DNA of 57,871 bases from Gnetum montanum (GCA_015680685.1 MNCI01038234.1:80061-137931); one strand, 5' to 3'. Positions 22,041-32,530 are shown, numbered from the stretch's first letter. Notes: a model not told the origin generated them from the letters alone. A program made the numbers and translations.

Positions 22041-23024
22041 TTCTAGCCATGCCCAACCATTTAGCTATGGGGCATATCCTCCATTCTAACAACATAGAAT
22101 TAATAAATGTTTTTCCCTTTCTTTAATTTTTCAACTTTTTGTTTTCCACTTTTTTATCTTTTAATTTATTGTTTTATCTTTTTGTCTTTTTATCTTTTTG
22201 TGAGTAATCTCATCTATGAATAAAGCACTCACTCATTAGTTGAGGTGTTGTTCTCTGCTATCAAGTCTCAGGTGACTAATTACTTGGATAGCGAGCCCAT
22301 CACATCCACCCAACCATTCTATTAATAAGAGGGTCTACTCTAGGTATGATGATATTCCTAATCATTAAAACTTAAAGTAATTTTGTGATCATTATACCTA
22401 GAGCGAAGAAGGATGGACCAAGAGGGAATGGCTTGAGTGTGACATCAAGGGGACATGTGTATTATCTTTGGTAACATCTATAGGAGTTATCATGTAGCTT
22501 GGTTGTACTAAGATCCTTGTAGATATAATGAAAAATGGGAGTAAGAGTAATCAAAAGGCACTCAATCAAGAAAAACCAATGCTATTCTAGGGGGTCCCAC
22601 TAGAAAGACATGCACCCATGCTTGAACACAGGAAGCTTCTCTGGCTTAAGCATTCATTCGGAAAAAAAACATGCGTGCCGCAAAGCAAAAATCACTCTTC
22701 CATTGAAAGAAATGCCAAGTAATCATACACCTTGCTGTCATGGTGCTCTTATGGTTGTCCATCATTGGATGAAACAATGCGATTTTGGAGTGATGGGTTA
22801 ATGACACATTAATCATGCCCTACACTATGGATTCATTCTACACTAGGTTAGTTACCTCATGTTTCACTCTCTACAATCCCTTCTACAATTTTTCTCATCT
22901 CGCTATCTAGGAATTTATGACTTGTGCCCTATGTAGCATTGGATTTATACCTCATCACAATGGTATCTACATGTGTATGTTTTGTCGCATCGGTGTAGAT
23001 TACATTTAACCCTTCTAGTGCCTN
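22041..23024. other. Non-coding spacer of pol-less copy 1
   Basis: Aligns along its length with the reverse complement of about 40500-39460 in copy 2. Shared words include 'gtagcttggttgtactaagatcc' (22495-22517), 'actagaaagacatgcacccatg' (22600-22621) and 'acatttaacccttctagtgcct' (23002-23023). No open frames match between copies, so it is probably untranslated. Similarity stops exactly at the single N at 23024, where sequence jumps to an LTR end. Confidence 0.6.
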
Positions 23025-23246
23025 ACCTTCATGAGTAGCATTAGCTTAGAAAGACATCATACACCTCACTATGGACTAAACCATACATGAAAAAGAAAAT
23101 ACTAGTCCAAGTGGGAAGACAGCGAACTATGCTCTAAGGCTAACTGTCTAGATGCCAAAACTAGTCTGTCTACGGAGTTCGACTGGATCATGCATGTAAC
23201 GCTTGTATTTGTATGGTTGAGTGTAGGGGTACCTCGCCACTCACCA
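23025..23246 (+). repeat. 3'-terminal fragment of the pol-less family LTR inside copy 1
   Basis: Matches the last ~220 bp of the LTR at 26862-27720 (shared 'actagtccaagtgggaagacagcgaact' type block, 'tatggttg', 'taggggtacctc', 'ccactca'). It interrupts the internal region: to the left similarity to copy 2 ends at the N (23024), and to the right similarity to copy 2 resumes ('ccttttggtgcc' against 'cacttttggtacc'). It is therefore either a nested LTR insertion whose remainder was lost in assembly or a rearrangement. Confidence 0.7.
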
Positions 23247-23380
23247 ACCATTATCCTTTTGGTGCCTTCAGGCCTAATCAATATTACCCTAGACCCTTTA
23301 CATCAACTTCAAGTCCTTCATTTTTTAATTAGGAATTTCAAGAAATTTATCAATTTTTTTAAGTACCCTAGTTTAAATAG

Positions 23381-23430
23381 GATGTGATATCGTGTCCCAA
23401 AAAAACTATAAATATGGGGCCCCCCCAACC
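23381..23430 (+). promoter_or_regulatory. Internal U3-like promoter ahead of the accessory gene (copy 1)
   Basis: A GATATC at 23386-23391 in the context 'gatatcgtgtccc' is followed 15 bp later by ctataaatatgg (23406-23417), about 456 bp upstream of the accessory ATG at 23873. The family LTR has the same two parts: GATATC-type palindromes beside 'gggacacgatat' (seen in the solo LTR end) and ctataaatac at 26973. Copy 2 keeps both at 39027-39110. A promoter role is inferred from this parallel. Confidence 0.45.
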
Positions 23431-23872
23431 CCCATGAACATCAACATCATTTGCAACTATTCATGTGCCAATAGCCATAACTCACTCGCTAGCGCTCTGA
23501 TTTCATTCTACTCAAACCTATCTAAACCTGGAGTGTTTAGTTTAGTCATGAGGGAGGGGTACACTCTGAATTATGCACAAATTTTTTCAAATTTACCATC
23601 ACCCAAAGGATACTATCAAGGGTAATTAATTATACAAAAATGATCAACATGTACCAAAAAAAATTTCATCTCCTCACTTATACCAGGAAATTAAAATTGT
23701 GAAGTCACCTAATCAAAGTGGGCCAAATATTAAAACCTTTTGGGGAGATTTTCACAAATATTCCTAACTTTAAATCACATGGAATAAGAGACAAATTCAT
23801 TAAGGTAAGAAGTAAGGTATAACTTAACTTTGGTAAGAAACCTTAATAATGACTAACCCCATGTAATTGCAG

Positions 23873-26669
23873 ATGGTCCCCAAGAATAGACAACAAGAAG
23901 AACCCTCTCAAGGTGTGTCCAAGCGACCTAGGAGAGGCAGAGGATAAGCTTCTCCCAAACAACATGCAGAGTATGAGGCACAATCATTTAGCATCCATTA
24001 AGAGACTTTTGCTACTATACAATTGGGATAGGCAGAAGGAGGAGCTAATACAGCACCTAAACAGGGACAACAACTCACGTTGTCTCCAAAGTGTGTTGAG
24101 GCCATCCTTGAAAAGTCCATGTTGACTACAGTGATCATGGAATTGAACTTTGTACCTTTCATGGAATTTTCTCCTAAGGTTGTTAGGGACCAACTTAAAG
24201 GATCTCCATTATGGCCTATCCTCTCTAAAAGTGGTGCTTGGTACTTAGGAGAAATGTACCAATTTTGGCATAATAAGGAAGAAGGCACCATAGTCAACAT
24301 TTGTGGTGTGTCTGTAGATTTTTCTACCAAGGGCATCTTGAAAGTGTTTAACCTTATAAATACAGGGCCAAAAATTGCTCACCTGTCCACTCGTTCCAAT
24401 GCTAATATGCAAAGATTTTGGTTGGATAGGGCATACGAAAAAGAAGACAAGACATATGGAGAGTTGATTTGGGAAGAAAGGATATACTTCAAGATTGGCA
24501 CTTATCACATCTTCTCCACAAGAGGATTAAAAATAATTTCAACATATGTGGCAAGAGGAAGTGCAATATTGATGGGAAAGGCTAATGCTAACCTTCCTCA
24601 TGTATATCTCATGGAGATCTTGAGGTGGCTTGAAGAATGCAAGATAGGGAAGCTCGCGTTGATCTTCCCTTATCTCATCAGGAAGCTTTGTAAACGTGTT
24701 GGTATTCTACGGTACACCAATGATGTCCTCAAAAGAGCCCAAAATGCTTTGTTCGCTGAACTGCTGAAACCACCAGCTCCGAGGAAAACTGCTAGTGAGA
24801 CACTAGAGCCAAAGCAAGAGCAAGAAAAGATGGTGGGGTCCACTAGAACTCAAAATATAGGGCCTAGCCAACTTCCAAGCATAGGACCTAGTCAACAACA
24901 AGAAGCAAGGCCTAACACGAGTTAGCAAGATCAACTGTTACCACCGCCATAAGATTAGCGATCGTCGATGATCCACCTCAGGGCCATCGCTGAGACGATC
25001 AGTTGGCGAAGTCATGATGATGCTAATCTCTTCCACGTCATTGATGACATCGTACAACCCATAGTATCTATTAATCATGCATAGGGGAAGGCATCCATCT
25101 AAACAGGAGGAGGGGAGACTCATTGGTAACAAAAAATTTTAGGGAATGTTACATCTTTCTGAGTGTAATTGGAAATAGGTAAAGGGGCCACAATGGTGGT
25201 CATGTAGCACAAAGATGTAGTGGGAGCTACAAAATTGGTCACAAACCACATCAGAGAATCTCTCAACATCCCTTTTGTGCCACTAGCAGATTTCACAGGA
25301 GCACGAGATGCTCAAACTCTAACCAGTCCCTCAATGACTCCTGCTGAGCATGAGGATGCCTTGATTGATTACTGCAAATATGACAACTAATGATATCCTT
25401 GTTTGAAATTCCAAAAAATTTCATGGTAGCATAATCAAACCTCATCTTCACCAAAGGAAAGCTGGCCATGGTAGAGATTAGGGTTGAGCATGTGGAAGCA
25501 AAATTTAGAAGACTCCAGGAGAGGCTCGTCACCCTTCAAGCTGCATAGTGAGACCCATCTCAGTTTGTTCCCATAGATTAGCTGGACACTATCAGGATAG
25601 AGCAACTTAATAAATTTTTGGAAACAATAAAAGAGTCATAGAGGAAAAAGAGAAGGTCGACTAGGATGCCTCCAGGGCACAAGCGCACACCTATGTGCAT
25701 GCCAAGGCACTTAGAGCCTTATAGGAGAAAAATAAATAGCTTGCTACTAACAATCTTTGATTGACCATTGTGGAAAAATAGAATAATGTTCTCAAGGAAA
25801 AATTTTAGTAATTACGAAAATAGTTTGCCAAGGTAAACCAAGACATGAACCATTTGGCCAAAGAGAATCGAACCCTCTCAATGGAGGAGGTACATGCAAT
25901 TCATTAGAAGATGGCCATTGAAATAAGCGCATGGCAAAACAAAGCCAAGCAGCATGAAAAGTTGAAGGAGCACTTCAAAGACTAGGTAGGAATGTACAAG
26001 AAAGTCATAGAAAAGGAGATCTATATGGCCAAGGCCCACATCAACAATTTCAATGCCAAACAAACTAATTGGTGGGCCATATTGAACACATATGGAGTTG
26101 CCCACCAAGTAGAACTTAAAATGTAGGACCTGCAGATTCAAGACCTCACAGAGTACATAGAATTGGAAAACCTATGGTATGCCAATCTAGCCATGTTGAT
26201 AGTAGAATGCCCAAGAATAGAGCTCGAGAAGCAGGTAGCTACCACCTATGCCAAATATGAAGAAAAATTTGTAGAGCACAAGAAAACATTGCAGAAGCTA
26301 GAAGTCACAAATTCAGAACTAGAGGTGGTTAAAACTACCTACCAAGGCCATAGAGATGTCATAGTAGACTTGGCTCAATGACTTACAGATTTTTAAGAGT
26401 ACATGGATAAAGCTAGAGCCTATGAGAAGGAACAACGATTGTTTGTGACCTGGTATGTTAAACCAAATAAGATGTTCCCACAACTACCATGCCCATGGGA
26501 AGTGCTGATTCTATCAAACATTGGAGCATCAGTATGGACCGCACAGGATCCCCAAAAGAAAGAGGAAAAGATCTAGGCACTACTTTAGAAGCATCAAATT
26601 CTAAAACCTAGAGCACAAGACTAGGGGAAATAACCCATGGAGGATCCATCGCCACCTGGAACCACATGA
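23873..26669 (+). pseudogene. Accessory gene of the pol-less element (plant-transposon-type domain + coiled coil), copy 1
   Basis: The ATG at 23873 follows a splice acceptor-like 'attgcag' with no gap, and a possible donor 'aggtaag' lies at about 23798. Residues 1-69 are basic (KRPRRGRG) with three stops. The frame then stays open from 24080 to 24925, the longest ORF in the window. Key words are MELNFVPFMEFSP, GAWYLGEMYQFWHNKEEGT, ICGVSVDFSTKGILKVFNL, ERIYFKIGTYHIFSTRGL, YVARGSAIL and CKRVGILRYTNDVLKRAQN. The GVSVDFS...I..VFNL core recalls the 'putative plant transposon protein' class. After 24925 stops and frame changes set in. A linker (GATMVVM, HIRESLNIPFVP, about 25190-25290) and a C-terminal coiled coil (26163-26381, KQVATTYAKYEEKFVEHKKT) are still readable. 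Function unknown. The minus copy at 38526-35730 has the same layout. Confidence 0.6.
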
Positions 26670-26851
26670 GCCAAATAACGTTTACAATTTTGCAATTTTG
26701 TACTTTTGTGTTGTGTTCCAATTTTATTCTATTGAGTTCTCCACTATAGCATGAATAAATCCCTAATTAGTTATTAATCTCATACCTATCCACTATGTAA
26801 TTAATGAGGCTTTTTTTCACTTGTTAACTCAAGCATGAGTTTTCATTCAGT

Positions 26852-26861
26852 CGTGGGGGTA
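26852..26861 (+). promoter_or_regulatory. Polypurine tract of pol-less copy 1
   Basis: 'cgtgggggta' directly precedes the LTR start tgatgaatcatg. Copy 2 has the equivalent 'catgagggta' (minus strand, 35555-35564) directly before its LTR start tgatgaggcatg. The matching pair fixes the 3' LTR start in both copies. Confidence 0.65.
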
Positions 26862-27720
26862 TGATGAATCATGATTCATTAGGTCACGATATCATACCCA
26901 CGATATTGCATATGCGATATCACTGCTTGGCTCGCGATATCATATATGCAATATCATGTCTTCTATGCAAGCCTATAAATACACCTTAGGTGCATGAAGG
27001 AAAGAAATTTTTTAGTTAGAAGTTAGTTTTGATTTTTAGTCTTTCTCAACCCTTTCTCCCAGTGCATGCCCGCAGTGTGATGATTGTAATTGTATGGCAC
27101 CTTTATTCGAGTGTGACGTACTTGGACATGCACATGACCAAAAATAAAGATCAAGATTACTTCATCATTATAGCATTCACTTAGTTTAATTATTTAATTG
27201 TTATTATTATTTATTACTTTTGTAGTTAATATCTCTTCACCCTAAACTCCTTAAACATGGAATGAGTACAACTTAATCACGAGCATTTAAGTGTGACTAC
27301 TTGGGATCCCAGTAGTAAACCTAGGACATGCACTTGGTAATCCAAATATTAGTCATGCATGAGGTCTAAGATGTGTACAGATGATTAAGGAATGGATGCT
27401 CATCGTACTTAGGCTAGCTTAGATTCTCTCTCCCACTTCCTATTAGCTTAACTCTCTCTCCCTTTTCCTCCTAGCTTAATTAAAGTTATTTTCCATTGCC
27501 CCTAGGATTAGCACTAGGTTAGAAACTACATCATACACCTCACTCTAGACTAAATTATACATGACAAAGAAAATACTAGTCCAGGTGGGAAGACAGCGAA
27601 CTACGATCAACAAGTAACTATCTAGATACCACAACTAGCTCGTCTGCGGAGGTCAACCAGATCGTGCGTGAAACACTCATATTCATATGGTTGTTTGTAG
27701 GGGTACCTCACCACTCATCA
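26862..27720 (+). repeat. 3' LTR of pol-less copy 1 (859 bp)
   Basis: Begins tgatgaatcatg, ends ccactcatca (TG...CA). U3 holds a cluster of GATATC/GATATT palindromes (26886-26956), then a TATA box ctataaatac at 26973-26982. The body contains the signature blocks shared by all family copies: 'gatctttat'-like near 27150, 'agtccaggtgggaagacagc' at 27573, 'aggggtacctcaccactcatca' at the end. Related copies are at 23025-23246, 34771-35554, 43066-43781, 53696-54526 and, more distantly, 57353 onward. Confidence 0.85.
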
Positions 27721-27812
27721 AAATCTATCAAAAATCACTATTTTTTTATTCAAAAATGTTTCTGAGTTTAAGAATTTTGGGCATTCAAATTTTAAAATAC
27801 GGGCATAAAAAT

Positions 27813-27869
27813 TGAGACTTCCCATAAGATCGCCCATCTTAGTACTATTGTAGAACCAATGCACTTAAT
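27813..27869 (-). ncRNA. 5S rRNA-like internal control region (Cassandra-type or 5S-derived remnant)
   Basis: The minus strand reads ttaagtgcattgg, then tagtactaagatgggcgatc and ttatgggaagtct. This aligns with the plant 5S rRNA block TTAAG..., TAGTACTAGGATGGGTGACC, TCCTGGGAAGTC, with mostly transition differences and no gaps over the core. It covers the RNA polymerase III internal promoter but not a full 120-nt gene. Plant Cassandra TRIM retrotransposons carry exactly this part of 5S in their LTRs, so a Cassandra LTR remnant is likely; a 5S-derived SINE or 5S pseudogene is the alternative. LTR ends were not identified. Confidence 0.6.
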
Positions 27870-28350
27870 GATGTAGTTTTTGTATTAGTTGTTACCACCT
27901 AACCCATTTTCTAGGCTTAAATTTTTCATGATTTTATATTTAAATTTTGGTTTTCAAAATTTTTAAATTAAAAGAAAAAAAATTTTCCACCCACCAATGT
28001 AATGTAGAACATTAATGTCCATGGGCACTAGGGTCCATGTGGACCACTGATGTTAATGGGTACCAAGGCTAGATTGGAGGATCTGAGTTCTTCTCCCTCC
28101 TCCTTAGGAATTGGTGGTTCACACAAGGATCTAGAGACAAAGGCCTGAGATTATTCAACCTTAACCTTCTTTGGTCTACAAAGCTTGAATTGCAATCAAC
28201 CCAACATGAAAAGCTGTGAAGTCTTCTAAAAACTTCACTCAAAAAGAAGTTTACTATCAAGCTACTCTAGCTAATCTTTCTTTATACTGAAAAGTAATTT
28301 AAGGATATTAAAAGGATAAGAAGACACTCCCCTTCTCATGTCTAATTAGA
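27870..28350. other. Unassigned AT-rich sequence
   Basis: Contains a run of 'aaaattt' words and a small 'aatgtccatgggcactagggtccatgtggaccactgatgttaatgggtacc' block (28013-28063) with internal inverted 'ggtccatgtggacc' (28031-28044). No gene is seen. Confidence 0.3.
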
Positions 28351-28930
28351 AAAATTTGTAGCAGGGGAGGGATAGCTTACTAGTGAAATAATGTACTTTG
28401 AAGGATGCAATAGTGGTCATCATGCCATATAAGGGGCATAAAACAATTACAAAGGTAGTGGTAACTAGAATCAGAGAAGTTTTTAAGCTTCCTACAACAC
28501 TAGATCTTCACGTTATTACCGTGGTAGACATCAAAATTTCTACAAGAACAAGATCTAAGGGAATGATCATAGCATAGCATAAGTGCTAGACAAACTAGTT
28601 GAAACTGAGCTAATGATTCCATATGTTTTTGACATCATATATGATGTTACTACTACCAAAATTGCATTAACCAAGATAAGGAACAAGCTCTAATTCTTGA
28701 AGCATAACTTCAAGAGGTTACAAATCTCAGTTCATAATTGCTATATGAAGTTTCATCATTGAGAGATAACATGTTTGATCCTACTGTCTTCTCACTTGGC
28801 TCAATAAGGAATAATACATTTAATAGCTTAAGGTCAAATTGGAATATGTTAAAAAAAAAGGTTAGGGCCACCTTGGATGTAACTTTCTCAGATGTAGTAC
28901 TAAATAGTGTAAACATGGACCCTACCTAGA
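28351..28930 (+). pseudogene. Third fragment of the pol-less family accessory gene (linker and start of coiled coil)
   Basis: 'gatgcaatagtggtcatcatgcc' (about 28404-28426) and 'agaatcagagaagtttttaagcttcctac' (28467-28495) align with 'ccacaatggtggtcatg' and 'cacatcagagaatctctcaacatccc' in copy 1 (25188-25272), and with the minus-strand copy near 37205-37120. The 28735-28850 part can be aligned loosely with 25540-25620. It is more decayed than the other two copies and has no LTR attached. Confidence 0.5.
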
Positions 28931-29049
28931 TGTGTAGGGAGAACAAGGACTGATTAAGAAGAATCAAAAACTTATTATAATAGAAAAATAGAAGGAAAAA
29001 CTTAAAGAATATCTATTATCTTGTTCACATTTCTTGACAAAGGCTTAGC

Positions 29050-30180
29050 ATAATATGATTTAAACATAGTTTTGTATCTAATATATGCTCTTCAAATTTT
29101 AGCTTTATGGTATAATATTCTACGATTAAAGTAATATTCTAGAAAGAAACTTGTAAGAAATTTTGAGTCAAACCTCATGATTGGAATTCTTGGAGTACAA
29201 AGAATTTCCTTACCTATGTTTGAAGCCAAGGTTTTTGATTTTATAAGTTATGTCTGAGCTTTAAAGATTGAAGTTGATATTTCTATTATCGATTGTTATA
29301 TGTATGAATTGGACTTATAATTGGAACCCTTGTTATCATACCTTAGCCAATCATTATTGATGATTTCCTTGAGCTGTTTTGAGCTATACATGAACTTGGT
29401 AAATAAATCAGAAGTAACTTGAGAACTCTTACATTCCATATCTTTCTTCAGTAATAGTATTTTCTTCTTGAACTTTAAATTTATTTATTTGATCACTTTA
29501 TGTTTTTTCTTATGTTTTTTAACTTCTTATTTCATTTTCTTTACATAGTTGTTTAATTTATCATTAACCTTGATTATCATTTCCAATTTCTTTAATAGTC
29601 TTTCCATATTGACATCATTTACCTCTTCATATTTAGTCTTGGTTGTATCTAATGAGCTCGATCTAGCTTCATCTTACTTGAACTTGTAATTTTAGAAGTT
29701 CTAGACTATTCTTGTTCACTTGGGTTAGTATACATAAAACTCAAAAAATCATCATCTAATTCATAATCTTGAATTATATCTAGAAAGAAAAATAAATCTA
29801 TAGTAACAATGCTAGAATTACTAATTACAATATGAGTTTGAGCATCATGAATTAGATTATTGGTTCTTTTGCTAATAGCCCTCCAGACTTTGTCACCATA
29901 AGCTAATAAATATATTGTTATTTTAAGGTTCCATAAAGGATAATTAGAGCCATAAAACCATGGAGCTCTATTGGAAGATAATTCTTGATTCTATACCATA
30001 TACAAGACTCAAGAATGTAGCATAGACTATTAAGTTAAGAAGTATTGACCAAGCTTTAATACTAATTATTGTTTCTTGGATAAAACTAAAGGGATTGAGC
30101 ATCCAAATTAAAAAATTAACATAAAATTCAATTAATTGGAACATAGTAGAAAGCCCCAAATTGAAAACTTAACCCACATT
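29050..30180 (-). pseudogene. Copia gag-like remnant, minus strand
   Basis: A Lys/Glu-rich, heptad-like translation (MERLLKKLEMIIKVNDKLNN, KKILLLKKDMECKSSQVTSD) is followed by SSKQLKEIINND, RYDNKGSNYKSN. This order, a coiled coil and then LDxxLxxQRxxYDKxGLGYK, is the usual C-terminal gag signature of many plant copia elements. It is broken by many stops. The ORF at 30159-29968 may be its N-terminal side but is not recognisable. Protease and pol do not follow, so only the gag survives. Confidence 0.4.
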
Positions 30181-30643
30181 AAAGAACATTTATGATAGAA
30201 ATAATAAATAGACATAGAGCTCTTAAGGTGGTTTAGCAACTAGAATGATTGACCTACTCATAGATAGAACTCTCTCTAATGCAAGAACAAAGCTATTTTA
30301 TTAATATATTTATAGGGCTTCTTATATGATCTTGAATTAACCATCACTACAAAGCTCAAATTCATAAGAATTATCTTTTACAACACAAAGAAAAAGAAAC
30401 ATAGAATAAAGCTAAAGAGAGTAGAAATAAAGCTTTTCCAAAGGAGATAAATAAAACAAAGAAGAAAGAAGAAAGGAAGAAGAAATTCTAGCATTAGAAC
30501 ACATTTAGAACTAGAATTGTAGAGGCAAGTTGAAGAGTTTTTGTTTATGATATTCATTCCTCATAGCTTTTTTTAGAGCCATTTCACAAGCCATTACAAA
30601 TCCTTCAAGAAGAAGTTGAAGGAGAATGAGAAGTTATATCCAG
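30181..30643 (-). repeat. Possible LTR promoter fragment upstream of the copia gag remnant
   Basis: On the minus strand 'agccctataaatatattaat' (about 30320-30301) is a good TATA box followed by 'aaaatagctttgttcttgc' and an AG-rich leader, as expected for an LTR U3/R boundary upstream of the gag remnant. No LTR ends, primer-binding site or second copy were found. The 30410-30500 stretch is a purine-rich low-complexity tract. Confidence 0.3.
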
Positions 30644-31779
30644 TGTGGAGCAACTTCACTCCACAATTAAATCACCTTCAACACACTAAATCTAGATATT
30701 ATGCAAAGACACATTTATTTGCCAAAAAAACAAGATAACTATATACCTTTAATTAAATTATTCAAAGACTACAAAAAGGTTCATACAACCCACAAGCATC
30801 CAGAAACCTATCACACTCAAATGATACTATAGAGCATGAGCCTCTACAATCACACAATGGTTCTTAAAGTAAGACACAACCAAGAAAAATCTTTTCCATA
30901 ACCTAGGACTAAGATCTCAACTCACAAGTGATATACAAGAGAATAGAACACATAGATCAAAACATCACAAGTTGATCTTGGAGCTGCAATCATCTATTAC
31001 ACTTACCCAATGTGGTCACCCAATCTCTCTTACCCAGTTCTCGTTGAATACCAATTCTTCTTCCTCTTCTCATAGATGATGGCATACATAATTATAAAGA
31101 TCCAAAACCCTAGAAATCTTTTTATTTGCCTCCCAAGAAATTTTCCACATAGATTTTGAGTCTCTTGGATGTTTTCCAAATGAAACACCACATCAGAGAT
31201 TTTTTTCTTCACCAGCATAGATGTCTCTTATTTCATGTAGATGTCTTCTATGAAAGCCTTGCTCTCAACAGAGATGTGTACTACTTTTGGTAGATGTCTT
31301 CTATGGACTGAAGATGTCTACACTTCATGGGAGACATCTCTAAAAAGACATCTATCTTTCTAAGGAGACAACTTTTGGTAAAGTCGTTCTCTTGGGAGAG
31401 ACATCTACTATTTTTGGCAAACATCTTCTATGGACTGGAGACGTCTACACTTTAGGGAAGACATCTCTAGAAAAACATCTATCTTTTTGGGTAGACATCT
31501 ATCCTAAAGGTGCAAAAAATAAAAATGCTTATTTTGATTCCAAGAGCCTTTCAATGTCTCCCAAAAAGTCCCCATAGACAGTCGAACCTCATAAACTCAT
31601 CGAAATAAGTCAAAAACACCTCCAAACATGCCAAACCATCTAGGAATCCTCATCATAAAACTTCAACATAAAAACACATATAAAAATTGGACACATGCAT
31701 CCAAGTCTTCTCCAAGCATGAAACTTTCAAAAACAACTTTTAGAAGAAGCACAAGGGAATCAAAAGCGGTGTTCCTACA
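30644..31779 (-). repeat. 3' LTR of the minus-strand gypsy element (1,136 bp)
   Basis: In minus orientation it starts TGTAGGAACACCGC and ends CTCCACA. Its partner is the split 5' LTR (34710-34770 and 43783-44773). It contains two related blocks of about 110 bp (around 31270-31375 and 31405-31505) that are rich in agatgtct and its inverse agacatct: 'agatgtcttctatggactg', 'gatgtctacact', 'agacatctct', 'agacatctatc'. In minus orientation these lie in the first third of the LTR, that is in U3. Confidence 0.75.
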
Positions 31780-31794
31780 CTAGCTCTCCCGCCC
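31780..31794 (-). promoter_or_regulatory. Polypurine tract of the minus-strand gypsy element
   Basis: The minus strand reads gggcgggagagctag directly before the LTR start tgtaggaac. Position and composition fit the primer for plus-strand DNA synthesis. Confidence 0.6.
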
Positions 31795-31994
31795 TTCAAA
31801 ACGTGAACCCATGCGAACAAGGGAGTAAGGGTAGAAGTGATCCCCCTCTCAACAAGTTTCATCTCATGGATCCATACAACATCATTAGTGCATTGATCCT
31901 TCAAATGGATCAAATATTCATGCCTCTTGACTCCCCAAGTGCTAGAATATTTCCTCCACTTGAGTACGATTGCCTTCTTCTCCATTGAGGGCTT

Positions 31995-32530
31995 GGATTG
32001 ATCAATAGCTCACTTTAACTCATCAATGCTTCCTTATATGGTCTTCTCATTAACTAGTCCATGATAGTGCACAATATCTAAAACATTAAAAACAAAATTC
32101 ATACCAACATCATTTAGTAAATTAATCCTAAAATAATTATCATTAATTTTAGCCTTGATTTTGAAAGGCCTAATCTTTTTAGCTTTCAATTTTGATAAGT
32201 TAACACCTCTCACCTGCTTCTTCTTCAAGTGCACCCAAACCAAGTCACTAATAGAAAAATTAGGGCTTCTACTTATCCTCATTTCTCTTAAGGACTCTAT
32301 TTTTAGTCTTCTTCCCAAGACTTCATTTTACTTGTGCATGGAGATTCCTCATTTCTTGTACAAAATCAGCACTAAGTTGATCTTCGCCATCAAAGCTCCT
32401 CAAAGTGTCCACCATCTTTGGACAAAACCCATAATTCACCTCAAATGGGCTTTCAGAAATTACAACATGAAAAGCCTCATCATATGAAAACTCAACATAT
32501 TTCATCTTGGTGTTGGAAAGTTTCTTGTTC
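31995..32530 (-). pseudogene. pol: Gypsy integrase C-terminal region
   Basis: The minus strand encodes KYVEFSYDEAFHVVISESPF, EVNYGF and ADFVQEMRNLHAQVK. After a stop/frame break, come SISDLVWVHLKKKQVRGVNL, SKLKAKKIRPFKI, INDNYFRINLL and FNVLDIVHYHG. These are the last part of a chromodomain-clade-like gypsy integrase (VEFAYNxxVHxxTxxSPFEVVYG, ADFVxxLHxxV, GDLVWVHLxKxRxxxxxxxKLxPRxxGPFxVL, NDNAYxIDLP, FNVxDLxPY). The catalytic core and zinc domain are missing; coding upstream switches abruptly to unrelated sequence at about 32530. Confidence 0.8.

Larger units (their letters stand above)
21420..27720 (+). mobile_element. Pol-less (non-autonomous) LTR element, copy 1, 5'-truncated
   Basis: Order on the plus strand: gag C-terminal ORF, non-coding spacer, internal promoter-like block, accessory gene, polypurine tract, 3' LTR (26862-27720). 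The same order and clear sequence similarity are found on the minus strand at 34771-43781. No reverse transcriptase, RNase H or integrase words occur in either copy, so loss of pol looks like a family property rather than a deletion in one copy. Replication would rely on enzymes of another gypsy element. The 5' LTR, primer-binding site and gag N-terminus of this copy are missing, cut off by the Tat-like LTR to the left. Confidence 0.7.

Noticed and set aside
23241-23270. Primer-binding site after the LTR fragment (ttttggtgcc)
   Set aside because: The sequence aligns with the internal spacer of copy 2 (near 39240), so it is ordinary internal sequence, not a primer site.
27813-27869. Functional 5S rRNA gene
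   Set aside because: Only about half the gene is covered and many positions are changed; no terminator or upstream gene part.
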